From the NCBI GenBank assembly GCA_025194985.1, contig JAOANE010000021.1:3307-67306 (forward strand): 64,000 nucleotides of DNA. Direction: 5' to 3'. Position numbers and translations under genes: made by a program. This document shows, in pieces, positions 25,406-34,970 of the stretch. Below the pieces are notes generated by a model. The model was not told where the DNA came from. It saw only the letters and a list, made by a program, of their open reading frames with translations, and made no database searches. The DNA comes from Regnicoccus frigidus. Its GTDB lineage: Bacteria > Cyanobacteriota > Cyanobacteriia > PCC-6307 > Cyanobiaceae. Numbering within the stretch: position 1 is the stretch's first letter; the number at the start of each line of letters is the position of its first letter.

Positions 25406-27391
25406 TTAGGCGTTGGTGAAGTCATAGTCGGCAGCAGGGATCTGCCGCCAGCCACCGTTGCCATCGAGCTCGAGAACGGTGTCGTGGAAGGCAGCGAGTG
25501 TGGGGCGGTGACCCACACTTACAAAGGCGATCTCCCGCTCGGTGAGCAAGGAGTAGAGGTGCTTTTCGGTGGTGACATCCAGTGCGCTGGTGGCCTCGTC
25601 GAGCACCACGAAGCGCGGTGAATTGAGCAACAGGCGGGCGAAAGCCAACCGCTGCTGCTCACCCAGCGAGAGGATGCGCTGCCAATCCTGGTTGATGTCG
25701 AGATCGGGATAGCGCCGCACCAGGTCGGGCAGGCAGACCTCCTCGAGCACACTGCGGAGGTGGGAATCACTGAAACGCCCAGGATCCTGTGGGTAGCAGA
25801 GCTGTTCGCGCAGGCTGCCGAGGATGAGATAGGGCTTCTGGGGGATGAACAACAGTTCGGCGATCGGCGGCCGACGAATCTCGCCGGCTGCTGCGGGCCA
25901 GAGTCCACTGATCAGGCGCAGGAAGGACGTTTTCCCGCAGCCGCTGGGGCCTACCACCAACAGGCGCTGATGGGCCGCCACCTCCAAGCTGATGTCGTGG
26001 ATCAAGCAGCGATTGCTGCGCGGCGGCACCAGATCAGCATGGATCACTTCGATGGTCGGATTGTCATCGACGGCCACGCCGGCGGCATCGCCGCTTCCGG
26101 TTTGGGCCTGTGCATTGATTTCATCCACCGTGACCTGGAAACCCTCCAGGCGGCTGATGCTGGCGGAGAAGGCCGCGAGGCGATCGATGTTGTTGACGAT
26201 ATAGCTGACAGAGAAGAGCACCTGGCTGAAGGCAATGCTGGCCTGGCCGAACACGCCGAAATCAACCTCCCGAGCGAAATAGATCGGAGCGATCACCAGC
26301 CATGGCAAAAAGCGGGAGAAGTAGTCGTAGGAACGCTGGATCACCTGGATCATCGCTTCCCAGATGATCAGGCGGTCGTAGTTGACGATCGCCCCATTGA
26401 GCCGGCGGCCAGCCTCGCTGCCTTCCTGTTGCTCGCCCCGGTAAAAGGCGATCGACTCGGCGTTGTTACGGATGTGAACCAGTCCGTAGCGGAAATCAGC
26501 CTCCAGCTTGAGTTGCTTGTAGTTCAGCGACACCAGTTTGCGACTGGCGAAAACAATCAAGGTGGTGCCGACCACCGAGTAAACGAGCAGAAGGAGCGCC
26601 AGATTTCGGCTGATGCTCCAGAGCACGATCACAAAGCTCACAAAGGTGAGCAACGCGGCAATGATCTCCACCGTCACGCTCAAGCTGGTGCCGGTGAAGC
26701 TGGCGACGTCCTGGGAAATTCGCTGGTCTGGGTTGTCGATTTCCTCGTGGGATTCGTCGTTTGGATTGAGGATGTAATAGGCGCGGTTGGTGAGATAGCG
26801 GCCCAACAACCGGCTACTCAGCCATTCCCTCCAGAGCAGGCCCAGTTTGGGGATTAGATAACTCTGAATCGCCCGGATCGGCAAGGCCAGCAGCAGGCAG
26901 AAGGCATAGATCGCCACGATCTTCCAGAAACCTTCGCTGTCGTAAGCCACCAAGGCGTTATCGACATTGCGGGCAATGAAGCTGATCCCCACGTTGATGC
27001 CATTGATCACCAGGATCAGCAGGGCGATCACCCCCATCAACAGCCAGGGCAGCCAGCGCCCCTGGCGCAGCTTCGCCCGTTGGCTGCCAAACGCCAGCAG
27101 ACCGGCGCCAAACAGCACCATGATCACCGCTCCGATCGGCCCCGACCAGATCGTGGCGATCCGTTCAGGAACGCCCGGCAAGAAGCGGTCGCGCAGACCC
27201 GGAATCAGGCTGCCGCTGGCCGCCACCACACCGGTGAGCAGCAGCAGGGTGACGCCCACCACAACGGTCAGCAGCGCCAGCACCAGCAGCAAAAACTGCC
27301 ACGAACTGCTCTCCTCCAAGGGGAGGAAGTAAGGCTGGGCCAGGCGCTGCAGCTTGCCGAGCTGGTCGCGCAGTCCCCTCAGAACACCCAT
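25406..27391 (-). CDS. BacA/SbmA-type ABC transporter (fused permease and ATPase)
   Basis: 661 residues. The N-terminal membrane domain has six predicted helices (about 30-380) of the SbmA_BacA/ABC_membrane_2 type, containing REWLSSRLLGRYLTNRAYYILN. The C-terminal ATPase has Walker A GPSGCGKTS (about 481-489), signature LSLGEQQR and Walker B VVLDEATSALD. Relatives import peptides or cobalamin (BacA, Rv1819c) or belong to the ALD/peroxisomal transporter group; the substrate here is unknown. It lies 4 bases from the hli gene on the same strand and is probably co-transcribed with it. Confidence 0.9.
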   Translation of the reverse strand: MGVLRGLRDQLGKLQRLAQPYFLPLEESSSWQFLLLVLALLTVVVGVTLLLLTGVVAASGSLIPGLRDRFLPGVPERIATIWSGPIGAVIMVLFGAGLLAFGSQRAKLRQGRWLPWLLMGVIALLILVINGINVGISFIARNVDNALVAYDSEGFWKIVAIYAFCLLLALPIRAIQSYLIPKLGLLWREWLSSRLLGRYLTNRAYYILNPNDESHEEIDNPDQRISQDVASFTGTSLSVTVEIIAALLTFVSFVIVLWSISRNLALLLLVYSVVGTTLIVFASRKLVSLNYKQLKLEADFRYGLVHIRNNAESIAFYRGEQQEGSEAGRRLNGAIVNYDRLIIWEAMIQVIQRSYDYFSRFLPWLVIAPIYFAREVDFGVFGQASIAFSQVLFSVSYIVNNIDRLAAFSASISRLEGFQVTVDEINAQAQTGSGDAAGVAVDDNPTIEVIHADLVPPRSNRCLIHDISLEVAAHQRLLVVGPSGCGKTSFLRLISGLWPAAAGEIRRPPIAELLFIPQKPYLILGSLREQLCYPQDPGRFSDSHLRSVLEEVCLPDLVRRYPDLDINQDWQRILSLGEQQRLAFARLLLNSPRFVVLDEATSALDVTTEKHLYSLLTEREIAFVSVGHRPTLAAFHDTVLELDGNGGWRQIPAADYDFTNA

Positions 27392-27449
27392 GAACCGATC
27401 CGTCTGACGCCATTGTCGCCGCTGGCGAGCCAGGCGGCGAGCGCAGGAC

Positions 27450-27824
27450 TCAACCGGGCGGCCAGCTCAGGGGGCGGCCACCGATCACGTGCACATGCAG
27501 GTGGAACACGGTCTGGCCGGCCTCGGCGCCGGAATTGATCACGGTGCGCCAGCCGATCAGATCCTCCTGGCGGGCCACCTTGGCGGCGACCAGCAGCAGG
27601 TGGCCGAGCAGGGCCTCGTCGGCCTCCGCCGCGTCGGCCAGATTCACCAGCGCTTGGCGTGGGATCACCAGTACATGAACCGGGGCCTGGGGGTTCACAT
27701 CCCGGAAGGCCAGGCAGCGATCGTCGGCATAGACCTGATCGCACGGAATCTCCCCGCGCAGGATGCGTCCAAAAATCGTGCTGTTTACGGCCTGATCAGA
27801 GGGAGCCGGGTCAGGGAAAGCCAT
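27450..27824 (-). CDS. HIT family hydrolase (HINT-like)
   Basis: 124 residues with the histidine triad HLHVHVIGGR near the C-terminus (about 110-119), FGRILRGEIPCDQVYAD at the start and PVHVLVIPRQ in the middle. HINT-type proteins hydrolyse purine nucleoside phosphoramidates and AMP-lysine. An upstream ATG exists at 27899, but MAFPDPAPSDQ at 27824 avoids overlap with the divergent comM start and fits the family. It ends 59 bases before the BacA-type transporter, so they may share a transcript. Confidence 0.92.
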   Translation of the reverse strand: MAFPDPAPSDQAVNSTIFGRILRGEIPCDQVYADDRCLAFRDVNPQAPVHVLVIPRQALVNLADAAEADEALLGHLLLVAAKVARQEDLIGWRTVINSGAEAGQTVFHLHVHVIGGRPLSWPPG

Positions 27825-27889
27825 GGCGCCGGTCTGGCGGGAGATGGGACAGGGGGGGAACCGGTGAAGGCCCCCTGGCTGTTGGCTCG

Positions 27890-29446
27890 ATGTTGGCACG
27901 CTGCAGCAGCGCCTCCCTGCGCGGATTGGAAGCCGCCGAGGTGACCGTGGAAGTGGACATCGCCCCAGGTCTGCCGGGGCTTCAGGTGGTGGGGCTGGCC
28001 GATACCCCCGGCCGGGAATGCCGCGAGCGGGTCAGGGCCGCCTTGCGCAACAGCGGCTTCCGGGTGCCCCTGACCCGGGTGATCGTCAGCCTGGCGCCAG
28101 CGGAGCTGCGCAAGGAAGGGCCGGCCTTCGACCTGCCGATCGCGCTCGGCCTGCTGCTGGCCAGTGGCCAGCTGGCGCCGGAGCGCCTCGATGGGGTCTG
28201 GAGTGCCGGCGAACTGGGCCTTGACGGCAGCCTGCGGCCGGTGCGCGGGGTGATCGCCCTGGCCCTGGCGGCACGGCGCAGCGGCGCCCGGGCCCTTGTG
28301 GTGCCCGCTGCCAATGGGTCCGAAGCGCTGCTGGTCGAGGGTCTGACGGTCTGGCCGGCCGAGCGGCTTGATCAGGTGGAGGCGTTGCTGGCGGACCCGC
28401 GCCAGGCCAGTTGTTGCCCGTCGCCGCCAGCCATCAAGGCTCTGCCGCCGCCTGAGCTCGCCGATGTCAGGGGGCAGGAGCACGGACGCCGGGCCCTGGA
28501 AATCGCGGCGGCAGGGAACCACCACCTGCTGCTGGTGGGCCCGCCCGGAAGCGGCAAGACGATGCTGGCAAGGCGTCTTGCTGGCCTGCTGCCACCCCTT
28601 CCGCGCGCGGAAGCCCTGGAGCTGACCCAGGTGTATTCGGTGGGGGGGCTGCTGCGGCCCCACACGGCCCTGGTGGCGCAACGGCCGTTCCGCTCGCCCC
28701 ACCACAGCTGCACGGGAGCAGCCCTGATCGGCGGCGGGTCGATTCCCCGGCCCGGTGAACTGTCACTGGCGCACCACGGCGTGCTGTTCCTCGATGAACT
28801 CACGGAATTTCGCCGGGAGGTGCTTGACCAGCTGCGCCAGCCCCTGGAGGAGGGCGAGGTGTGGATCAGCCGCAGCCGCGAGCGCAGCCGTTTCCCCTGC
28901 CGTGTGGCCCTTGTGGCCGCCACCAATCCCTGCCCCTGCGGCTGGTTCGGCGACCCGCAGCGGGCCTGCCGTTGCGGCGAAGCCCTCAGGCAGCGTTACT
29001 GGTCAAGGCTGTCTGGGCCCCTGCTCGATCGGATCGACCTGCAGGTGGTGATGCGACGCCTGGAAGCAGACGACCTGCTGGGTCCCGCCAGCCTAAGTCC
29101 AACCGCCCCGACAACCGCCCCGATCAGCAGGCCAGGAACCGCCACGGTGGCGCTCCTGGTGGCCGAGGCCCGGCAGCGGATGGTGGAGCGCAACCCCGGC
29201 GGCTGCGCCAACAGCGCCCTAAGCAGTGCCGACCTGCAACAGCACAGCCGGATCTCCACCGAGGGAATGGAGCTCTGGCGCCAAGCGATCAGGCAGCGGC
29301 GGCTCAGCGCCCGGGCCGCCGAGCGGCTGCTGCGAGTCGCGCGCACGATTGCTGATCTGGACAACGCTGAGGCCGTGGATCCAGCCCATTTGGCCGAAGC
29401 CCTCACCTACCGCTCGTTTGACCAGTGGCAAGCGAGCGACCCATGA
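27890..29446 (+). CDS. comM: YifB/ComM family Mg-chelatase-like AAA ATPase
   Basis: 518 residues. The N-terminal Lon-like ChlI domain (about 1-175) begins MLARCSSASLRGLEAAEVTVEVD. The AAA core has Walker A GPPGSGKT (about 217), PFRSPHHSCTGAALIGGG and FLDELTEFRREVLDQLRQPLE. A Cys cluster follows (CPCGWFGDPQRACRC), then the C-terminal Mg-chelatase lid domain with RLSARAAERLLRVARTIADL. ComM is a hexameric helicase promoting branch migration during natural transformation; YifB is the general name. An open frame upstream (to 27659) overlaps HIT and is rejected. Picocyanobacteria also carry transformation genes, but none is nearby. Confidence 0.92.
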   Translation: MLARCSSASLRGLEAAEVTVEVDIAPGLPGLQVVGLADTPGRECRERVRAALRNSGFRVPLTRVIVSLAPAELRKEGPAFDLPIALGLLLASGQLAPERLDGVWSAGELGLDGSLRPVRGVIALALAARRSGARALVVPAANGSEALLVEGLTVWPAERLDQVEALLADPRQASCCPSPPAIKALPPPELADVRGQEHGRRALEIAAAGNHHLLLVGPPGSGKTMLARRLAGLLPPLPRAEALELTQVYSVGGLLRPHTALVAQRPFRSPHHSCTGAALIGGGSIPRPGELSLAHHGVLFLDELTEFRREVLDQLRQPLEEGEVWISRSRERSRFPCRVALVAATNPCPCGWFGDPQRACRCGEALRQRYWSRLSGPLLDRIDLQVVMRRLEADDLLGPASLSPTAPTTAPISRPGTATVALLVAEARQRMVERNPGGCANSALSSADLQQHSRISTEGMELWRQAIRQRRLSARAAERLLRVARTIADLDNAEAVDPAHLAEALTYRSFDQWQASDP

Positions 29447-29676
29447 CAGACGGATTTTGGAAGCCAATCTGATCCAAGCCAAACAGCACCTGTCCCTGGG
29501 ACGAAGCGCAGCGAGCGTGGGTCACAGCCTCGCCAATCCAGCGCATGAAGCGATTAAAAACAGCCATCAAAAGCGAGCCTCAAGAGGTTCTCCCAGTCTC
29601 GGTAGAACGTCTGAGGAGGCGTACCAGGTTTGTACCTGATCTGTTCTTGATCAGTGCCCCGAGCCACCGGCAAGGC

Positions 29677-29847
29677 TCAGCGACGACGACGGCGCTGCTG
29701 GGCCTTGCGCTTGTACTTCTCAACGGGGGTCTCGTGATGGCGCAGGCGCTTGAGGTCGGCAAAGATGCCCGCCTTGGACACCTGACGCTTGAAGCGGCGC
29801 AGGGCCGATTCAATTCCTTCGTTTTCGCCGACGGTGACCTGGGTCAT
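29677..29847 (-). CDS. rpsU: 30S ribosomal protein S21
   Basis: 56 residues: it begins MTQVTVGENEGIESALRRFK, continues with RQVSKAGIFADLKRLRHHETP, and ends with a run of Lys/Arg (KRKAQQRRRRR). This is the complete bacterial S21 pattern. S21 assists start-site selection through the anti-Shine-Dalgarno region. The gene stands alone. The 230 bases downstream, to the comM stop, contain two dyads (CAGGT-TTGT-ACCTG at about 29627 and CTGATC-7-GATCAG at about 29637) and no coding signal. Confidence 0.96.
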   Translation of the reverse strand: MTQVTVGENEGIESALRRFKRQVSKAGIFADLKRLRHHETPVEKYKRKAQQRRRRR

Positions 29848-29907
29848 GAACCACGCAGAGGGGCTTGAGATTGGTCAATGTAGCAACCACCGCCGCCTGA
29901 CCCTGAT

Positions 29908-30657
29908 TCAGGGAGCTGCCGGGGCCACCGGAGCTCCTACTGGGAGTGTCGATGGCACAGCTGGGGATGGCACGGTTGAAGGTGGAACTGCCGGGGGAGT
30001 CGTCAGAGCTTTGCTTCCATCTGGCCCTGCAGCGGCCCCGGGAGCTAACTCTGTGGTGGGCGGAACTTCGGTCTCAGTCTGGACATTCTCATCGCCTGGC
30101 CAGGTCTCGCGGTAGAGGTAAAGGTGGCCGAGGGCGCGATTGCCGAAGTGGCGCCGCATCAGCTTCCAGCCCGGCTCAGGGTTGAACAGCAGAAAACCTG
30201 GAGCCTGGCCATTGGTGCGGGCGACGATCATGTTGGGCCCTGGATTGTTCCGGGTCGGGGACGCCAGCAACACGTTGTCGTCACCGCTGCGCACCACGCT
30301 GATCCGGTACACCGTGCCGAGATCAGTCTCGCCGATGCGCAGTGAATAGCCGTTGGCATCGAGATAGCGGCTGCAGATGCCGCTGAAATCGAAGCTTCCC
30401 AGCAGCGGCTCCACTCTGGCCGGACTGTCCCCAGAACTGGCGAAGCAGGGGCGCCGGTCGTTGATCTGCTCATAGATGTTGAGCTGGGAGCGGCTGCCAT
30501 CGCCAATCGGTGCCGCCACCAGGACGAAGCGCTCCTGCTCGACGTCGCGGGCAGCAAACAGGGCCTGGGCGCGGCTCGCCATCGGAGTGGCCATGGGGAA
30601 AGCCGAGGCCAACAAGGCCAGGCCTGCGAGACGGAGCGTGATGTGGGCCAATCGCAT
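29908..30657 (-). CDS. DUF3747 domain secreted protein
   Basis: About 249 residues. It has a signal peptide (LRLAGLALLASAFP..., cleavage near SRAQA-LF), then the DUF3747 region: VLVAAPIGDGSRSQLNIYEQ, RRPCFASSG, GSFDFSGICSRYLDANGYS, NPEPGWKLMRR and ALGHLYLYRETWPG. A Pro/Ala/Val-rich tail (about 205-249) follows. The family is cyanobacterial, extracytoplasmic and of unknown function. Two conserved Cys (RRPCF, SGICS) may form a disulfide. An earlier ATG at 30675 is possible, but the signal peptide fits the start at 30657. Confidence 0.85.
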   Translation of the reverse strand: MRLAHITLRLAGLALLASAFPMATPMASRAQALFAARDVEQERFVLVAAPIGDGSRSQLNIYEQINDRRPCFASSGDSPARVEPLLGSFDFSGICSRYLDANGYSLRIGETDLGTVYRISVVRSGDDNVLLASPTRNNPGPNMIVARTNGQAPGFLLFNPEPGWKLMRRHFGNRALGHLYLYRETWPGDENVQTETEVPPTTELAPGAAAGPDGSKALTTPPAVPPSTVPSPAVPSTLPVGAPVAPAAP

Positions 30658-30727
30658 CGAGGCGCAGAGCAGCAAGGAGGGCCCGATCGTAGAAGTGCGC
30701 TCAGGAGCCGCCAGGGGGCCTGGACGA

Positions 30728-30916
30728 TTAATTAAGACGAATTGCGACCAGCAGGCTGATCACCGTGCCAGGCAGAGCCGCACCAAGGATCAGCCGGGTT
30801 GTGGTGACGCCCAGGTCAGGATCGCCGTAAGAGAGCTCGAACACAGACCCGGTGGCCGCGATCCCGAGCAGGCAGGCCAGGGCCAGAAAAACTCCGGCAA
30901 GGGGTTTCATCGACAT
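30728..30916 (-). CDS. Small two-helix membrane protein, unknown
   Basis: 62 residues with two hydrophobic segments (about 5-22 and 42-60) joined by the polar loop ELSYGDPDLGVTTTR. I do not recognise a named family; it looks like a conserved picocyanobacterial small membrane protein. The start at 30916 lies 11 bases beyond the def stop (30927), so it probably follows def in the same transcript. A second ATG at 30910 is equally possible. Confidence 0.6.
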   Translation of the reverse strand: MSMKPLAGVFLALACLLGIAATGSVFELSYGDPDLGVTTTRLILGAALPGTVISLLVAIRLN

Positions 30917-30926
30917 CGCAGCAGTC

Positions 30927-31532
30927 TCAGCGGAAGGAATGGACAGCGTCGCGAAGGAAGCCATGCTCCTGAAGTTCCTCGTTCAAGCTGAGCTCATCGG
31001 TGACCCGGTCCACGAAGAGAACACCGGTGAGATGGTCCATCTCGTGCTGAATGCAACGGCCAAGCAAGCCATCGGCCTTGATCCGGCGCGGACGGCCCTG
31101 TTCGTCACGGAAACTGACCTCAACGGCGCTGGGGCGCACCACCGAGAGATACACCCCGGGAATGCTCAAACAACCTTCCTCATAGGTTTCAAGCGAGGCG
31201 CTCGACGAGCCGATCTCCGGATTGATCAACACCAACGGCGGCGTGGCTTGGTTTTCCGGATCGAGATCGATCACCAGCAACTGCTTATGAACTCCCACCT
31301 GGGGAGCGGCCAGGCCGATGCCATGGGCGCTGTACATGCTGCGCAGCATGTTGCGAGCCAGTTCCCGCACCGAGTCGTCGACTTTGCTGATCCTCTTGGC
31401 CGGCTGCCGCAGGGTCTGGTCACCGAGGGTGCGGATGGTCAGAGGGGGAGAGTCGAGCACCTGCTTGGGTACCTGGACGCCACGGCTGGTCTGCTCCGCC
31501 TGGCGGGCCATTTTGGCGAAGCTACTGGCCAA
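30927..31532 (-). CDS. def: Peptide deformylase
   Basis: 201 residues with all three motifs: GIGLAAPQVG (71-80), EGCLS (119-123) and QHEMDH (162-167). Cys121, His163 and His167 bind the metal and Glu164 is catalytic. It removes the N-formyl group from new proteins. The N-terminal extension of about 30 residues before LTIRTLGDQTLRQPA is longer than E. coli Def and usual for cyanobacteria. It is divergent from the S9 peptidase gene, with 21 bases between starts. Confidence 0.97.
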   Translation of the reverse strand: MASSFAKMARQAEQTSRGVQVPKQVLDSPPLTIRTLGDQTLRQPAKRISKVDDSVRELARNMLRSMYSAHGIGLAAPQVGVHKQLLVIDLDPENQATPPLVLINPEIGSSSASLETYEEGCLSIPGVYLSVVRPSAVEVSFRDEQGRPRRIKADGLLGRCIQHEMDHLTGVLFVDRVTDELSLNEELQEHGFLRDAVHSFR

Positions 31533-31553
31533 GGCATCACCTGAAACGATGGG

Positions 31554-33533
31554 TTGATTCTAGGAGCCCATGGCAGCGGTAGAACATTGGGCAGACCGCT
31601 GATCGATGGGCCGCTGGCGGCAACAGCGGTGGTGGGGCGCAGCCCCGCGGTGATCGAGCCCCAGCTGCACCAGGGCGAGCTGTTCTGGCTGGAGCAAAGG
31701 CCCCAGGAGCGGGGGCGGTGCACCTTGCTGTGGCGCCGCAGTCCAGCGGAGCCGGCCATCGAGCTCACCCCCGGGGACTGGAACCTGCGCAGCCGCGTCC
31801 ATGGCTTCGGCGGTGGTGCTTACGCGGTGGGATCCAGCCTGGTGGTGTTCAGCCAAGACGGCGACGGCTGCCTCTGGTGCCTGGAGCGGCCCGGGGGAAA
31901 GCGTTCTGAAGCGCCACAGCCACGAAGGCTTACTGCCGCGGCGGAGCGGAGCTTCGGCGATGGCCTGATCGACGAGCGCCGCGGCCGCTGGATCGGCGTG
32001 ATGGAAGCCGCCGGTCGCGACCGGCTTGTGGCGGTGCCGCTGGCTGGCGGCGAGCCGCTGGTGTTGCATCCAGCCGCCGACTTCTGCTCTTCCCCGGTGC
32101 TCAGCCCATCGGGCAGCCATCTGGCCTGGCTGGAGTGGCAGCAGCCGTTCATGCCCTGGGAATCCAACCAGCTCTGGTGGGCAACCTTGGCAAGCGAAGG
32201 AAGCCTGGAGCAGGTTCATCCGATCGCCGGTACCGCTTCCAGATCCGGGGTCTGCTCGCTGTTCCAGCCGCTGTGGCTGCCCAATGGCGACTTGGTGGTG
32301 GCCAACGACCGCAGCGGCTGGTGGAACCTCGAACGGCTCGCCGGCGCCGAGCAACTGAAGCCGGCCCGGGAGCCCGCAGCGCCCCTGCCCTGGCAGCCGC
32401 TGCTGCCGATGGAGGCGGAATTCGCCATGCCCCAGTGGGTGGCCGGGATGCGCACCACCGCCTGGGATGGCCACAAGCTCGTCGCGGCCGCCTGCTTCGC
32501 CGGACAGTGGCGGCTGGGGGAGATCAAGCTGCCTGACGCTGGAATCGCGCCGGCGGGCGGAACCTGGCAGCCGATCGAGCTGCCCTTCGATGACCTGGCC
32601 GGACTCTGGGCCGAGAACGGCCGGCTGGTGGCCGTCGCCAGTGGCCCCAGCAGCGGCGCGGGCCTGCTGGAGCTCGACCTGGCCAGCCGGCGCTGGAGCC
32701 ACCGGCCGGCCGCCATCACCAGCGGCGACAGCGCCCCCCCAGTTCTGACGCCAGCGCAGATCAGCCAGCCGCAGCCGCTCTGGTTCGCCGGCCACGGCGG
32801 CCAGCCCACCCACGCCTGGTACTACCCACCGATTGCTGGCCCCAATCCCAATTCACCCCTGTTGGTGAAGGGCCACAGTGGACCGACAGCCATGGCCCGC
32901 ACCGGGTTGAATCTGCTGACACAGTTCTGGACCAGCCGTGGCTGGGGTGTGTTGGACGTCAACTACGGCGGCTCCACCGGCTTCGGGCGGGCCTACCGCC
33001 GGCGGCTCGACGGTCAGTGGGGCGTGGTCGATGTGGCCGACTGCGCCGCCGCCGCCGGCAGCGTGGTGGCCGCCGGCAAGGCCAGCGCCGCGCGGGTGGC
33101 GATTGAGGGGGGCAGTGCCGGCGGCTTCACCGTGCTGGCGGCGCTTTGTTTCACCGAAACCTTCAGCGCCGGCGCCTGCCGCTATGGCGTGGCCGATCTG
33201 GCCGCCCTGGCTCAAGACACCCACCGCTTCGAGGCCCACTACCTCGATGGGCTGGTCGGTCCGTGGCCGGAGGCGAAGGCGCTCTATGAGCAGCGCTCAC
33301 CCCTGCTGCATGCCGATGCGATTCACTGCCCCGTGATCTTTTTCCAGGGTCTTCAGGACACCGTGGTGCCACCGGCTCAGACCGAGAAGATGGCCCTGGC
33401 ACTGAGCAACAACGGCGTGCCGGTGGAGGTGCATCGCTTCAGCGAGGAAGGCCATGGCTTCCGCAGCGGGCCGGTGCAGGTGGAGGTTCTGGAGGCCACG
33501 GAGGCGTTCTTTCGCCGCCACTTCGCCCTGTGA
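31554..33533 (+). CDS. S9 family serine peptidase (prolyl-oligopeptidase/acylaminoacyl-peptidase type)
   Basis: 659 residues. An N-terminal beta-propeller (about 20-400) is followed by an alpha/beta-hydrolase domain. The nucleophile is Ser in GGSAGGF (about 521), the acid Asp in LQDTVVPPAQ (about 602) and the base His in EEGHGF (about 634). The oxyanion region has KGHSGPT and LDVNYGGSTGFGRAYR. There is no signal peptide, so it is a cytoplasmic peptidase of short peptides. The open frame starts with TTG at 31554; a second TTG ten codons later is possible. The TGA stop overlaps the next gene's GTG start. Confidence 0.9.
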   Translation: MILGAHGSGRTLGRPLIDGPLAATAVVGRSPAVIEPQLHQGELFWLEQRPQERGRCTLLWRRSPAEPAIELTPGDWNLRSRVHGFGGGAYAVGSSLVVFSQDGDGCLWCLERPGGKRSEAPQPRRLTAAAERSFGDGLIDERRGRWIGVMEAAGRDRLVAVPLAGGEPLVLHPAADFCSSPVLSPSGSHLAWLEWQQPFMPWESNQLWWATLASEGSLEQVHPIAGTASRSGVCSLFQPLWLPNGDLVVANDRSGWWNLERLAGAEQLKPAREPAAPLPWQPLLPMEAEFAMPQWVAGMRTTAWDGHKLVAAACFAGQWRLGEIKLPDAGIAPAGGTWQPIELPFDDLAGLWAENGRLVAVASGPSSGAGLLELDLASRRWSHRPAAITSGDSAPPVLTPAQISQPQPLWFAGHGGQPTHAWYYPPIAGPNPNSPLLVKGHSGPTAMARTGLNLLTQFWTSRGWGVLDVNYGGSTGFGRAYRRRLDGQWGVVDVADCAAAAGSVVAAGKASAARVAIEGGSAGGFTVLAALCFTETFSAGACRYGVADLAALAQDTHRFEAHYLDGLVGPWPEAKALYEQRSPLLHADAIHCPVIFFQGLQDTVVPPAQTEKMALALSNNGVPVEVHRFSEEGHGFRSGPVQVEVLEATEAFFRRHFAL

Positions 33534-34948
33534 GCGTTCCTGCAGCCTGGCTGGGGCCAGCCAGCGGATTCGGCTGGTTGCTGATCAGCACAGTCGACCT
33601 GGTGATCCTGCTGATCATCGGGCGCCTGATCGGCAGCCAGCTGGGCATGAAGCGCTGGGGTCTGCCGGAGGCCCTGCTCGCCGGTGCGCTGGGCTTGATC
33701 GTGGCGCCCAACGGCCCGCTGCCCCTGCTTCCCCCTGAGGTGATCGAGCTCTGGGGCCAGTTGCCCCTGCCCTTGCTCACCCTGGTGTTCGCCACCCTGC
33801 TGCTGAGCAAACCGTTGCCCAGGCTCGGGGGGCTGTGGCGACCGCTCTCCGGCCAGGTGCTGCTGTCGCTGACCATGGCCTTCGGCCAGTACCTGGTTGG
33901 CGGCCTGCTCGTGCTGCTGGTGCTGCAGCCCCTGCTGGGGATGAGCCCGATGCTGGCTTTGTTGATCGAGGTGGCCTACGAAGGCGGCCATGGCTCGGCT
34001 GCCGCCATGGGCCCCACCTACGAGCGTTTGGGGCTGGAAGGGGCGCAGGCCCTCGGCCTGGCGATGGCCACGCTGGGGCTGCTGTCCTCCACCGTGGTGG
34101 GCGGCCTGATCGTGGTGCTGGCCCGGGAGCGTCGCTGGCTCACCTTTGGCGACGCCCTGCCCCTGCAAGTTGCGCTGGAGTTGGTGGTTGAAGAAACGCC
34201 GCCGCTTGAGGCGATCCCCATCGATGCCCCACTGGAGGAAGGAACGGTGGAGGTGCCGGCCTTCTGGCAACAGGGGGCCGATGGGGCGGTGAATCTGGCC
34301 CTGGCCGGTGCGGCGGTGGTGCTGGGCTGGTTGCTGCTGCATGGCCTGCAATGGGGAGCCGACAAGAGCGGGGGCGTCTTTGCCCTGGTGATCGATGCCC
34401 TGCCGGTGTTCCCGCTGGCGCTGGTGGGTTCGCTGCTGGTGCGGCTGGTCCTGGAGACCAGCGGCCAGACCCGCTGGGTTTCCACCCCGTTCCAGAGCCA
34501 GACCGCCACGGTCTCGGCGGATCTGCTGATCACCGCGGCCACGGCCTGCCTGGAGCTGGGCCTGCTGCTGGCGGACTGGCTACCGCTGAGCCTGCTGGCC
34601 CTGGCCGGACTGCTCTGGAACCTGGCCGTGCTGCTGCTGCTGGCGCCGCGGATCCTGCCGCCCGATTGGTTCGAGCGGGGCATCCTCGAATTCGGCCAGG
34701 CCACGGGCGTGGCGGCGAGTGGGCTGCTGCTGCTGCGCATGGCCGACCCCGACGACCGCAGCGAGGCTGTGACGGCCTTCTCGATCAAACAGTTGCTGCT
34801 GCAGCCCCTGCTCGCCGGCGGCGTGATCACGGTGGTGGCGCCGCTGGTGGTGGACGGCTGGGGCCTTCAGGCCTGGACCGGCCTCTGCCTGGCCCTGGTG
34901 TCGCTCTGGATCGGCCTCGGCCTTTGGCTGCGGCGTGCTTTTGGCTGA
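33530..34948 (+). CDS. GltS-like sodium/glutamate symporter family protein
   Basis: 472 residues with about eleven to twelve hydrophobic helices in two halves around a polar loop (about 200-245). The re-entrant segment EVAYEGGHGSAAAMGPTYERLG (about 145-166) resembles the GGHGTAAA motif of GltS sodium/glutamate carriers. The second half has SADLLITAATACLELGLL. Transport of an acidic amino acid is a reasonable guess, but the substrate is unproven. The GTG start lies inside the S9 peptidase stop (GTGA), so the two are translationally coupled, hinting at uptake coupled with peptide or amino-acid use. Confidence 0.78.
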   Translation: MSVPAAWLGPASGFGWLLISTVDLVILLIIGRLIGSQLGMKRWGLPEALLAGALGLIVAPNGPLPLLPPEVIELWGQLPLPLLTLVFATLLLSKPLPRLGGLWRPLSGQVLLSLTMAFGQYLVGGLLVLLVLQPLLGMSPMLALLIEVAYEGGHGSAAAMGPTYERLGLEGAQALGLAMATLGLLSSTVVGGLIVVLARERRWLTFGDALPLQVALELVVEETPPLEAIPIDAPLEEGTVEVPAFWQQGADGAVNLALAGAAVVLGWLLLHGLQWGADKSGGVFALVIDALPVFPLALVGSLLVRLVLETSGQTRWVSTPFQSQTATVSADLLITAATACLELGLLLADWLPLSLLALAGLLWNLAVLLLLAPRILPPDWFERGILEFGQATGVAASGLLLLRMADPDDRSEAVTAFSIKQLLLQPLLAGGVITVVAPLVVDGWGLQAWTGLCLALVSLWIGLGLWLRRAFG

Positions 34949-34970
34949 GCCGGGCCTTTAGCCAGAGCTT

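Noticed and set aside
27659..27889. N-terminal extension of comM
   Set aside because: It overlaps the HIT gene antisense and has no similarity to the YifB start, which fits ATG 27890.
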